Source: Cyclaneusma minus (lineage: Eukaryota; Ascomycota; Leotiomycetes; Marthamycetales; Marthamycetaceae). From it: 64,000 nt of DNA. Location of the stretch: contig JAKZHN010000020.1 in NCBI GenBank assembly GCA_037179335.1, positions 310,001 to 374,000 of the forward strand, given 5' to 3'. The stretch's first letter is position 1. Each line of letters starts with the position of its first letter. Positions 41,830 through 51,941 of this stretch are shown here, in pieces. Under the pieces are notes generated by a model. It did no database searches and was not told where the DNA came from. It saw only the letters and a program-made list of their open reading frames with translations. Position numbers and translations under genes: made by a program.

Positions 41830-42002
41830 CATCGTGGTGGAGCACACCATGGTGACCAGCGGTTTGATGCCTACAGGCGTCCATGGCCCTAATGAGAGCA
41901 CCGCAAACTGTGGTCGCAAGAGCTATGCTAGCAGCGCCTATACCAAGGGTATCAGCGTCAATAATCCCCGCAACCGCAAGGGTAGGAAACGCAAGGATCC
42001 CC

Positions 42003-42297
42003 TCACCCAAGCTGAGAAAACCAAGTCGCAACTTGCTTTGTAGTCAGACCAGTCTGGTCCGCCAAGGCTGCCTTCTCCGCAGCATCAGGGTAACAGTCGT
42101 AGTCCTCCCTTGTCCATATGCTCCACGAAGTAGGTCCTTATGATGGTGGTTTGTTCGTCAGTGAAACGACGGCTCATTCCAGCCGTCGTTTCTCCGGCTT
42201 TCAACTTCGCCGGCTTCTTCTCGCGGCGTGCTTTGGCGAACCATGCCATGATTTGCTTTTCACTCGAGCCGGTCGTGGAGGACAAGTATTTCTTCTG
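42003..42297 (-). pseudogene. Double-homeodomain relic with one-base frameshift
   Basis: The minus strand begins after an in-frame stop with SSEKQIMAWFAKARREKK, the recognition helix and end of a homeodomain. A second homeodomain follows at once: GMSRRFTDEQTTIIRTYFVE. Near 42110 one extra G shifts the frame. Skipping it, the match continues YPDAAEKAALADQTGLTTKQ, then VATWFSQLG and a stop at 42005-42003. The pattern YPxxxEKxxLAxxTGLTxxQVxxWF is that of TALE-type (atypical) homeodomains. Both domains are truncated or shifted, so no functional product is likely. Such proteins bind DNA as transcription factors. Confidence 0.65.
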
Positions 42298-42387
42298 ATT
42301 GGTGATTTAGCTCACGCTCACCCAGCCCAAGCTCACCCAGCCTAAGCTCCTCCAATGCTGCTCCCCCTTACGCACCAGAAATTCTCC

Positions 42388-42480
42388 GCCAGTGAGGCAC
42401 GAATTTCCTTTCTCCAACGAACAAACGACCATCACGCGAGATTACTACCTGGCAAACATGAGCGATGATGACAAGAAGAG
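42388..42480 (+). pseudogene. Second homeodomain-like fragment, opposite strand
   Basis: The plus strand reads EFPFSNEQTTITRDYYLANM, closely resembling the start of the neighbouring minus-strand homeodomain (SRRFTDEQTTIIRTYFVEHM). The similarity is visible at the DNA level too. The sequence after it, including a DDNP tandem run coded by 12-bp repeats (42517-42550), does not continue as a homeodomain. It suggests an inverted, partial copy. Confidence 0.45.
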
Positions 42481-42780
42481 CTGCCCGCTCAATACGCATG
42501 TTGCATGTTACGACAAACCCGACGACAACCCCGACGACAACCCCGACGAGGACTCCTGCTGCCAAAGCCATTCCTACGTCGAGATCGTCCAACAATGGAC
42601 ATATTCCAAAACCGATATGCGGGGGAGGGATGAAGATGGTTTTGAAACTGGATGTCGAGAGAGCGAAAGTGGTGCGAGAAGGACTTCCACTATCGATGGG
42701 CGTATCTGGTGTGGGAAGATATTTAGATCCCGGTTGATAGATTGTCGCTCGGAGAGGCATTTAAATCTCAGTCAATGAAT

Positions 42781-43824
42781 TGTCGTGCGAGAAGATATGG
42801 AACTGACCAATATACTCTCCCTAACGTTGAAGCTTGGTGAGGCTCAGGGCCACGGAGACGAAGCCAGGTACCCAGCACGCTGGCCATACCTAGGAACTCG
42901 AATGAAGGAGAGCAGCAGGTAGTGGTCTGAAGGTGTGACTGCTCAACTGAGTCGACGTCGTGAGGGGAAGGCATGGGCAGACCAAATCGCGGACGAATGT
43001 TATCTTTCTCGATGTCTTCTTTGTCGAAGAGGGACGACAGAGATCGATGACCATGCTGCATGCGATGGGGTGTGGAAGATCGGAGTTGGAGTGCAGACGA
43101 TCTGGCTTAAGTACCTGTAAAATTGAACCGCGCTAGTGGTCCCCGCTAACGAGACGCTGGCACTACCGAGAACTTGAAGTAGACAGGTACAAACAAATCA
43201 GGTGAAGGTGAACTGGTGAAGGTACAATTTCAGCTTCATTGATCTACTTACCCCTGAATGCCTCTAGGGTCCAGCCAAACACATCACCAACGACACTTGG
43301 CCAACTTGAGAAGGTAGTAGTAAGCCAACAAGCAACAAACAAAGAGGAATGCTGGGAAGGACGAACAAGTATTTTATTTTTCCTGTTTCCAAGCGTGGCT
43401 GCATAAGACAGCAAGCCTATCATTGTAAACCCCTACACACCAACAACTTTGAGACGCAAAGCCGGAAACCCCCAGTAAGGTTTGGTGGAAAATTTCCTTT
43501 AGGCCCAAAGATGACATTTTAGACACCCTAACACCGTAGACCCAGGTCGACTCGTTTTTGAAATAGCAATAGCTTGCTCAATGGTATCACACGCCTGAAA
43601 ATGCTCTCCCACGCTCTCCTCCACTCACTCCGTAGTCGTACAACTCTTCATCCCTCAAAACGAATAGTACCGCGGTTGATCTCCTGGTAGCAAGAGGCCT
43701 CCTGGCCAAAATCCCAAGCACCTCCCCAAAAAGTTGTATAGCTCCAGCCTCCCATCTCGCACACCACTCAATACCCAGTTCCCCCCTTTTTCCTTTTACT
43801 TGCAGCTCCCACTTCCAACATCCC
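42781..43824. other. intergenic, no gene seen
   Basis: About 1.04 kb. No recognisable gene. The short frame at 43587-43898 overlaps the OPI10 3' end in another frame and is a shadow. Confidence 0.5.
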
Positions 43825-44451
43825 TCAATCCACATCCCTCTCCAAAAATCCCGGATCCGTCCTAATCCTCGTCTCAAACTTCCTCCACCAATCCTCAAAC
43901 GCCTTCAGCGGCACCACCTCCACGCCCGAAACTCCACTACTCCCCGGCACCGGCACATTCCCACTAAAGCTCGCCAAAAAGTTAAACGCATTCTTAATAA
44001 TCCGCTGCGCCAGCACCACCACCATATCTTTGTTCCCTTCACCATTCTTCTTCGCCAACACCATGGTTCCCTCTCCATTGCCTCCATTAGCTTGTTGCGA
44101 TTGTGCAGCCAAAGCGTCCATTTGCTGAGCCACTTGAGCAGCGGGCTCGATGTCTATTCCGAGGATTACATCGCCGGCGGCACCGTTGAGTTTGAAGACG
44201 GCGGATTCTTTGCCGGGGCCGATGCCGCCGAGGAATTTGAAATTTTGGGGGGAGGAGGAGAGGGCGACGTAGACGGCGGCGGCGGTGTCGGGGGGGAGGG
44301 TTATGCCGGGGAGGAAGACGACGGTTATGTGCGAGAACGGCTTGCTTGTTGGGAGGGTGTAGAGGAAGGAGGTTTGCGAGGGGGCGCTGGAGGGGCTGGT
44401 GAGGAGGGGCAGGCCGGCGGGGATGATGCCGAAGAGTTCGGGTATCGACAT
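43825..44451 (-). CDS. OPI10: Hikeshi/OPI10 family protein
   Basis: A single exon of 208 codons starting MSIPELFGIIPAGLPLLTSP. Family blocks are FLYTLPTSKPFSHITVVFLP, PPDTAAAVYVALSSSPQNFK, FLGGIGPGKESAVFKLNG and the C-terminal helix WWRKFETRIRTDPGFLERD. The animal member Hikeshi carries Hsp70 into the nucleus after heat shock; yeast Opi10 mutants over-produce inositol. A Gly/Asn-rich insert lies in the middle, a common position for variation in fungi. It is divergent from the Nudix gene, with 309 bp between start codons. Confidence 0.92.
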   Translation of the reverse strand: MSIPELFGIIPAGLPLLTSPSSAPSQTSFLYTLPTSKPFSHITVVFLPGITLPPDTAAAVYVALSSSPQNFKFLGGIGPGKESAVFKLNGAAGDVILGIDIEPAAQVAQQMDALAAQSQQANGGNGEGTMVLAKKNGEGNKDMVVVLAQRIIKNAFNFLASFSGNVPVPGSSGVSGVEVVPLKAFEDWWRKFETRIRTDPGFLERDVD

Positions 44452-44760
44452 GGCTGATTTATTTGATATATGTGTTTTACTTTAAGATGAGGCAATGGCG
44501 AGAAGGTGCATGGCTTGAAGGCAAGCTTGGAAATTTCGTGACTTGCGGCTGGAGGTGTTTTTGTAGTTTTATCTCAAGATCGCGGTCGCAATGTGACGTT
44601 GATGGTGGGGTACAGGATTATATTGAAGTTTCAGGGTCTTTCTGCATCGAGAAGCTTGTGGATGCTTCCAAAACCTTAAATTTGCAGCCTAAAGCTTACT
44701 TTGCACGAAACAGCCTCCAAAAACGGCCTTTCAGACCGGCTTCGACGCTATTTTAGCACC
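44452..44760. other. divergent intergenic region, OPI10/Nudix gene
   Basis: 309 bp between two divergent start codons and therefore likely to hold both promoters. No motif recognised. Confidence 0.55.
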
Positions 44761-45806
44761 ATGTCCAAATCCAATCTCGACCTCGTCGACTACTGCGACA
44801 AGTACATCATGTCCCAATTTCCAAATCTCCCAAGCTCTCAAGCTGACTCGCTCCCCTCAGCTTCCCCTACGAAGGCTCCCCCGAACACACCAAACTCATC
44901 AACTCCCTCTACACCCTAGTTTGGGAAAATGAAGAAGACGGCATCACCACGCCGCTAGGCTACGTTCCGGAATCTGTCTTCAACCGCCTCGCCAGAGTCC
45001 CTACCAAGATCAAGGGCGAGCTCACCGTCGACCGTCGCAATCGCCAGATCATCGCCTTTACACAGCCTACCGAAGCTGAACGCAGTGCTGCAGCTGCCGC
45101 AACCGCCGCATACTGGCGTGAAAACAAGACGTTCCAGGTCCTTGCTGGCTGGCGCGATGAGCTTTATCCGGTCTACGGTCCCAAAAACGAACCACTTTGG
45201 AGCATTGAGAGGTCGGCGAGCGCGCTGTTTGGGGTGGTGACTTGTGGCATTCATATGACAGCCTATGTGCGCGACCCGGAAGCTAGCCATGGTATGAAGA
45301 TTTGGGTGCCCAGACGGGCGAAGACGAAACAGACGTATGGGGGCATGCTGGATAACAGTGTCGCTGGGGGAATGGCGACAGGCGAGGAGCCGTTCGTATG
45401 CATGGTGCGCGAAGCTGCTGAGGAGGCAAGCCTGCCAGAGGAAATTGTGCAGAGCAAAGCCACCGCTCATGGAACAATTACGTACATTCACATTAGGGAC
45501 GAGAAGGCAGGAGGTGAGTCGGGTCTGATCCAGCCAGAAGTCGAGTACATCTACGACCTGGAATTACCAGCAGACGTCACGCCCAAACCCAGTGATGGCG
45601 AGGTCGAGCAGTTCTACCTGTGGACGGTGGAAGAAGTGCAGGAGCACATGGCCAAGGGCGAGTTCAAGCCCAACTGCGGCGTCGTGATGCTGGATTTCTT
45701 CATCCGGCACGGTATTTTGACCAAGGACAACGAGAAGGACTATGATGAGATCAAGAGGCGCATCCATAGGAAGCTGGAATTCCCAGGTCCGCATAATAAT
45801 GCATAG
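44761..45806 (+). CDS. Nudix hydrolase, thiamine pyrophosphokinase-related (DUF4743)
   Basis: Two exons, 44761-44801 and 44861-45806, 328 residues; the 59-nt intron joins DLVDYCDNFPYEGSPEHTKL. The N-terminal half is the DUF4743 region (LINSLYTLVWENEEDG, TPLGYVPESVFNRLARVP, WRDELYPVYGP). The Nudix domain follows: MTAYVRDPEASHGMKIWVPR, TYGGMLDNSVAGGMATGEEP, then the Nudix box core VREAAEEASLPEEI with its metal-binding Glu residues. It resembles the N-terminal part of fission yeast Tnr3 and yeast YJR142W, which dephosphorylate damaged or oxidised forms of thiamine diphosphate. Cytosolic or mitochondrial location is uncertain; no clear presequence. Convergent with RPB8. Confidence 0.9.
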
Positions 45807-46003
45807 AGAGACAGCTTTGCTGCTATCTAGTGGTATCACCCAGTCCAACGCCCCCCTTTATTTTTGATACCAAACGCCGGTGTTTCCTGCAAATGCTCCT
45901 ATCCTGCACAACATAATCGATTCAAGTGACGAGAGAGTTCGAGATCAGAGGCCTGGCAGGGAAGAATGGCCCAGAAGAATGGCCCGGAAGAAACGTAGCG
46001 TAT

Positions 46004-46520
46004 CTATTTCTTGATCAAACAGTAGATGTAGGCCACGCGCAGAGGAGTGAGCTTCTTGTACGGTCCTTCCAGCTGCATCAAGAGTCCACCGAAGGAGACG
46101 TAGCATTTGCTAGAGAGAGAGTCTAAGTCAGCTCAAATTCCAGCAATACAGCAGACCGACTACTCACATCGTCTCATCACTGGCGCCATCTTCGAAATCG
46201 TAGATCTTGCCGTACGTAACGTAGTCGTACATATCCGCCAGCGTCGGCTCCTTACCATGACCCACATCCCTCCATCCGCGCTGATCATCCTTGCTGCCGT
46301 CCAGAGACAGCGATGTGGACAAGACCATGTGGAGTTTGTCGCCGACGGCGCAAGGGTACAGATCGGTGTTGAAGTCCAGAGTCATGTTGACGGTGCGCTC
46401 TTCGTTGTTGGCGGCCATGCGAGCGACGCGATCGTACTTCTTCTGGTCGATGTTGGAGATGTAGAAGACCTCGTCGAAGAGCTGCGCATCGCTTCCAGTA
46501 GTATTGGTGGTAGTAGTCAT
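46004..46520 (-). CDS. RPB8: RNA polymerase I/II/III subunit RPB8 (RPABC3)
   Basis: Two exons, 46520-46168 and 46109-46004, 152 residues; the 58-nt intron joins GASDETIKCYVSFGGLLMQL. Signature blocks are LFDEVFYISNIDQKKYDRVA, TVNMTLDFNTDLYP, GDKLHMVLSTSLSLDG and the end VAYIYCLIKK. I start at 46520 (MTTTTNTTGSD); the longer open frame upstream is not conserved. RPB8 is a shared structural OB-fold subunit of all three nuclear RNA polymerases. Length matches the family (~146-155). Confidence 0.95.
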
Positions 46521-47653
46521 GGTTGCGGTATTGGGCGGATTGCTTCGGAGCTGGACTTGAAGACTGTCTTTGGATCGAGTGGGTGTGAGGATTGCAAGGC
46601 ACACGGGACTTGGGAGGCTGGTCGAGGTCGAGTTGGACTTGGGCGCGCAACTTCGAAATTATTCTGCGGTTTCTGAGAGAGAGAGCTTCAGTCGCGGAAT
46701 ATCTGTGCTCCGGATGCGGAGCGAAGTGGGGCAGGTTTATCCGGCTGCTCCCCTTCAATGATGCTTATGAGTCTACCAAAAGAGAGCTTCTATAAAAACC
46801 ATATACACAAATTACATCTACTGGACGTTCGATGCTGGACGAGAGAAATCGACGTAAATTGCGATACAAATATATAATTGTTTATAGCTCAGACCTGGGA
46901 GCATTTGTACTGCTAGAATACCAAGTTCTACTCACAACATCGATTGCAGTCCTCCACTGGAGAACTTGGGTCTGTAGAGAGAAATATCAGGCCTAATTCA
47001 ACTACTGCCATTGTCTTTTGAAGAGCTTTGGGGCCTGTATTGAGCCTACAGTTCACGGCAACCCCTGGTCACCGTTACTACGTTTCTCGAGCCATTAAGA
47101 GCTAGGGCAGCAACCAGCTCAACAGTTTCCCGGCAGTCAGCTGCACGATCGGTTTGCCTAGTTCGAATGCCATCCTCTTTTCAAGCTTTCGACCTCCCGT
47201 GATCTCTGCTGATGTACCACCTTGAAGGTGAAGGCTCATGCCGGTCTGAAATCGCTTGTCAAGACCCAGAAAGACTGGGACTGGCAAGAGTCTCATAAAT
47301 AAGATGATCGGTGGTTCCCACATATTTCATTGGTTGAACGATGCCTTCGTCCCTGCGATACCAAGCTGGATGCCATCTGCTTCTGGCGATCCCTTGCTGG
47401 ATCAAACTTCCACAAAGAGAGGACCCCAAACATATGCTCGGAACTCTGAAGTCGACAGACCAACAGAGATCTGTGCTCTCTGGTGGCCGGGATTGAGAGA
47501 TAGTTGTTCCCAAGGCGGGGCGAACCAATATCTCCGCAATCGCAGCTCCCACCAAACTTCACAAATCCATGGTAGAGAGTTTGAGCTGGCGCGGGAGAAA
47601 GCCCTATCCCCGCCAGTCGCAGGATTAGTTTGGTCGTATCCTTCTCCACCAAC
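46521..47653. other. intergenic, no gene seen
   Basis: About 1.13 kb between RPB8 and the phosducin-like gene. The plus-strand frame running into the next gene (47256-47969) is antisense to coding sequence. Nothing else supported. Confidence 0.5.
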
Positions 47654-48325
47654 TCAATCCCAATCATCGTCATCACTCTCCTCCTTCTTGGCTTCTTCTT
47701 GCTTCCACTTCATACCAGCATCCGACACATTCGTAGCCCTCACCACGACCCCTGAGCCTAGTAGTCTAGCCTCCAGATCTTTGGTAGTAAAATTGTCCGG
47801 AGTAAACGACAGGCCTTCGAAGCCTACAATCCTGTCGACACCAACACCATCGATGAAGCAAATAACACAAGGAAGGACCTGGACCTTCAACTTGGTCACG
47901 AGAAAGGGCGCATTATCGACTACCATCTTTAGAAATCTCGTATCTGTATGTTTGGCCGCCAATTCCTGAAGACTGTCAGATTTTGTAGTTCAATGGCAGT
48001 CAGGACATCATCTGGTTTGTACCTTCAAGTGACCGTCCATGACCCGACACCTCTGGAAGTCATCCTTGGCAAAATGAACAACGACGTATTTGATTTCGGT
48101 GGTCAGGTCCATCAAGGCCTTCTCCTCCGTCACCTCGGTATAGGTACCAAAACCCTGGCTCTTCTGGGCTTTGGCACGAGTGAATTCGGCATGCAGTTGT
48201 TGGATTCGCTGTTCCCGGAAAGCGTCGACTGCCGGCGAGTCTTCTAGGGAAGCAATGAGGGCGTCTTCATCGTCTGATAGGCCAGAATCGAGGACTTTGG
48301 CGACATGAGCATCGAGGTTCGACAT
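47654..48325 (-). CDS. PLP1: Phosducin-like / TXNDC9-type protein PLP1
   Basis: Two exons, 48325-48023 and 47965-47654, 204 residues; the 57-nt intron joins MDGHLKELAAKHTDTRFLKM. The N-terminal helix has DSPAVDAFREQRIQQLHAEF. The thioredoxin-like fold follows: YVVVHFAKDDFQRCRVMDGH, TRFLKMVVDNAPFLVTKLKV, VLPCVICFIDGVGVDRIVGF. The usual CxxC of thioredoxins is absent, as expected for phosducin-like proteins. The C-terminus is acidic (ESDDDDWD). PLP1-type proteins help the cytosolic chaperonin TRiC/CCT fold tubulin and actin. Divergent from VRG4 with 523 bp between. Confidence 0.92.
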
Positions 48326-48848
48326 GGTGCGTAGTATCGAAAGCCGGAGATGGCTCTATTGGGATATCGAGATTGCGGGGACGGTGAGAATTCTGAAGAC
48401 AAGCCTCGGTGGTTTTTGAGTTTCGAGTTTCGTAGCAACGGGAGATCACATGAAACGCCGATCTTGTATGGTTGCCTCGGATTGAGAAACGGTCGAGTTC
48501 AGCTTGTGGTTTCACGAGCTTCAATTCGTGGAGGGGTGTTATTCCCTTCAATCTTTCGGCCGGCGCCACTTTAATCCGGGCTGAACGTTGATGCACAAGC
48601 CAGGTAACCCGGCCGTCCTGAATCCTAACTCTGCGAGTCGCAACGCTGTCAACCTGAACCCAACTTGCGATTCAGCCTCAGTCGCGAGTCCAATCGCCTA
48701 GAATTCCTCCTCGCCCATGTCTTCGTGATTCCCGTCGTCGCTACCTCCTTCCGTTGTCGACCTTCCGCCCGCTCAGCCTCCGTTCCCTACCAAACGGCAA
48801 ACCTCGGTCCCTACCTGTCTCTAAAAACGCTGGTCTAGTCGAGCCACC
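48326..48848. other. divergent intergenic region, PLP1/VRG4
   Basis: 523 bp holding both promoters. The VRG4 side is C/T-rich (48690-48840), typical of a fungal 5' leader. No other feature seen. Confidence 0.55.
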
Positions 48849-50157
48849 ATGGACGTCAAGAAGAACGATGACTACAGCATCAAGATGCCCGACGTCCCTC
48901 TCAACGACATGAGTGGAAAGAAATCCTCCCTTTCGCCATTCCCGACCCGGCGCGCTTCGTCGCAGGTGGTTCCCCCTTTATCGCAGATCACCAACAGCCC
49001 CCCGATCTCCATTCTGGCCTACTGTCTGTCTTCGATTTCTATGACAGTGATCAACAAATACTGTGTGTCGGGAAAAGATTGGAATTTGAACTTCTTCTAT
49101 CTTTGCATTCAGTCGGTAGTCTGCATCGTTGCTATCCAGGGATGCAAAAGCGCAGGCCTGATCACCAACTTGGCCGCTTTCGACACAGAGAAGGCCAAGA
49201 GATGTACGTTCATGCGCATCTGCGATTGTCCTCAATGTTTGCAGCAAACAGCTAATTCCTATATCTAGGGTTTCCCATCTCCGTCCTCCTCGTGGCTATG
49301 ATCTATACTAGCACCAAAGCCCTTCAGTTCCTTTCCGTTCCTGTATACACCATCTTCAAAAACTTGACCATTATCGTCATTGCATACGGAGAGGTTCTCT
49401 GGTTTGGCGGCAGCGTCAGCCCGTCCGCTCTCTTCTCCTTTGGTCTTATGGTGTTCAGTTCTGTGGTGGCCGCCTGGTCAGATACCCAGTATGCACTCAA
49501 GGCCGCTGCTGCAGATGCCGCGAAGCATACCGCTGCTACCATGAGCATCTCTACACTAAACTCTGGATACGCCTGGATGGGTCTGAACGTATTCTGCTCT
49601 GCAGCATATGTTCTGGGAATGCGCAAAGTCATCAAGAAGATGAACTTCAAGGACTGGGACAGTAAGTGTCGAAACAGCCTTAATAAGTCGAGACGATATG
49701 CTAACTGCTACTAGCCATGTTCTACAACAACCTGCTTACGATTCCCGTCCTATTGATCTGCACATTCGTAGCCGAAGACTGGTCCTCCGCCAACATCGAG
49801 AAGAACTTCCCTCTCGAATCGCGCAACAGCCTGATCCTAGCCATGATCTACTCCGGCCTGGCCACGATCTTCATTTCCTACTGCTCAGCCTGGTGCATCC
49901 GTGTGACATCCTCGACCACCTACTCCATGGTTGGTGCGCTAAACAAGCTGCCAATCGCAGTCAGCGGTCTCATCTTCTTCGACGCCCCTGTTACCTTCGG
50001 ATCCGTGTCTGCTATTTTCATCGGTTTCCTGAGTGGTATCGTGTACACCTGGTCCAAGATCAGACAGACGCAGCAGTCGAAGATGTCCCTCCCAACTCAG
50101 CAACCGCCGGTCATGAGTGCTAGCAGCGCTAGTACCCGAGATGCTTCGAACGCATAA
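48849..50157 (+). CDS. VRG4: Golgi GDP-mannose transporter
   Basis: Three exons, 48849-49203, 49269-49661 and 49715-50157, 396 residues; both introns (65 and 53 nt) keep frame. About ten hydrophobic helices can be traced, for example ISILAYCLSSISMTVINKY, FPISVLLVAMIYTSTKALQF and LSVPVYTIFKNLTIIVIAYG. The nucleotide-sugar motif appears as SMVGALNKLPIAVSGLIFFD (GALNK). The N-terminus is cytosolic and charged, and the C-terminus Ser/Gln-rich. The protein brings GDP-mannose into the Golgi in exchange for GMP and supplies mannosylation of cell-wall proteins and sphingolipids. Length is slightly above yeast Vrg4 (337), as in Aspergillus GmtA. Confidence 0.94.
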
Positions 50158-50619
50158 ACGCACAAGGAGGCAGTGTTGTTCCTTTTGGATGCGCCAAAGA
50201 ATTTGCTGGTGGCAATTTGCCGGCTTTTTCTTGTCATGCTTAGCTGACTTGGAAACCATCACTGGGCGACCTGGAACCCGTCCGCCTACAGTACCTGCTA
50301 CCAGAGGTTTCCTTTTACCCTTCTCCGTGTCATAAACATAATTGAAAAGCCGGTCACATAGATGCGACTCTTGCGAACATCTGGGCTTCCTTTAGTGGAC
50401 CTCAGACAGAACCAGCCGTGGTAAAGCGGGCATTGTCAGGGTAGTCTCGGGTGCGGTCTTGGGTGTAGTCTTGTAAGATGGGATGGCGCAAATGTCGGCT
50501 CGTGAGTCATTAAGTTAACGAATAATGCACTGATAGAGAATTCAAAGCTTGGTCATGATCAAATCGGTAATTCCATTGGGTATTCTTTTTTGTGCACCTC
50601 CCACGTGATTCATAAATCT
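50158..50619. other. convergent intergenic region, VRG4/MMM1
   Basis: 462 bp between two stop codons, holding both 3' untranslated regions. A short direct repeat (GGTAGTCTCGGGTG / GGTGTAGTCTTG) lies near 50440-50470. No gene seen. Confidence 0.5.
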
Positions 50620-51941
50620 TCAAGTCATGCCCAAACCAGGCATAGAGCCGGGCATAGAACCCGGCATAGCGTATTGCTCCTCTCCCCGACTCGACCTCCT
50701 CATCCTCCACCTCAAGCCCTCCCTCTCCAACCTCTCTCTATCGACTCTCTGCTCCGCCTCTACCTCTCTCCTTGCTTCTTCCCTCAAGTCCCTCTCCACA
50801 TCCTTCCCCATGCCCCTGGCCCCACTTCCCGGCGCATGCATCTCATCTTCCTCACCACCCCTCGTATTCTTCTTCCTCGGCCACAGACTCGGCAATTCAA
50901 TCTGCTGAAACCGTGGCTCCACACACCTCTCATCAAACCACTTATGCAACTGCGCCTCCACCAACTGTGCAATCTTCGGCACATCCTGCAACCGCGACCT
51001 GCTGCCCACTAAACTGCGGATCGACAGGTCGAGTCGGTAGTCATCCAGGAAACTGAACGCCAGTGTTGTCGGTCCGGCTTCAGGGGGGCTGGACGGAATG
51101 AAGGATATGCTCAGAGTGCCGCTGAAACGCACAACTGATACGGCTAGCGCTACGGGCAATACGGCGACCAAGGGGCGCGGGTAGTTGAGTAGCAGTTTTG
51201 TCTCCACTGCCAGCGTTATGAAGTCTGATAGATCGACATCCATCATAGCCTGCAGTCTTCCAGGGCTCTCGGCGCCCGGACGCGCACTGGTGTAATTGAC
51301 ACCATCATCATCCACCGGAATGACTCGACAATTACTAAATATTGGAAAATCCTCTCCCAGACTCAACTCCGTGATCTTGATCTCTGATAGGAAATCGGGG
51401 CGTTGAGATCCATTAAGCGCTTCAGTCAAACTTGACAGAATAGCACCATCCTGCTGAGCATCTGCGCGGAGCTGTGCGATCGTTTGCGCTATCAGCACGT
51501 TGAACCAGTCGAGCGACTCGGGCTGGTGCGAATTCACGTTGTAGTAAGTTTTGGCGAGGATGGTGGAGGTGGTTGTGGGTGTGGGAGGGGCGGAGTGGCG
51601 AAGGATGGTAGAGCGCTTTTTGGAAAGGGGGGCGTGGGCGGAATGCGAGGAGACGCGGCGTTGACGCAGGGTGAGGAGGGAGCGTTTGTGGGCGAGGGTG
51701 CGGGAGCGGCGTTCGGTTGCGCGCGCTGAGGCGACGACGTCTGGGTTGGGGGGGTCGCCGAAGATGAAGAATTTGATGAAGGCGCCGATGAGGAGGACGA
51801 TGGAGAGTTGGCCGAGGAGGAGGCCTTGGGTGAAGGAGAGGCTGCTGGAGAGGTGTTAGTGAGGGTATGTAGGTTGAAAAGCTCTGATAGGACTGGCTTC
51901 ACTCACGATGAGGGAGGTACTGGAGGGGCGGTCGAGTCCAT
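50620..51941 (-). CDS. MMM1: Maintenance of mitochondrial morphology protein 1 (ERMES, SMP domain)
   Basis: Two exons, 51941-51907 and 51841-50620, 418 residues. Exon 1 codes only MDSTAPPVPPS and part of the next codon; the 65-nt intron joins it to SLSFTQGLLLGQLSIVLLIG. That block starts the single membrane segment (GQLSIVLLIGAFIKFFIF), followed by a basic stretch (RATERRSRTLAHKRSLLTLR). The SMP lipid-binding domain starts at YYNVNSHQPESLDWFNVLIA and includes PDFLSEIKITELSLGEDFPI, DVDLSDFITLAVETKLLLNY and TTLAFSFLDDYRLDLSIRSL. The C-terminus has a small PGSM repeat. MMM1 is the ER-anchored subunit of the ER-mitochondria tether that moves phospholipids. A 122-codon frame at 51534-51902 is a shadow. 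Confidence 0.94.

Noticed and set aside
51534..51902. 122-codon Ser/Pro-rich minus-strand frame
   Set aside because: Out of frame with MMM1 exon 2, which reads as a membrane segment and basic region over the same bases.
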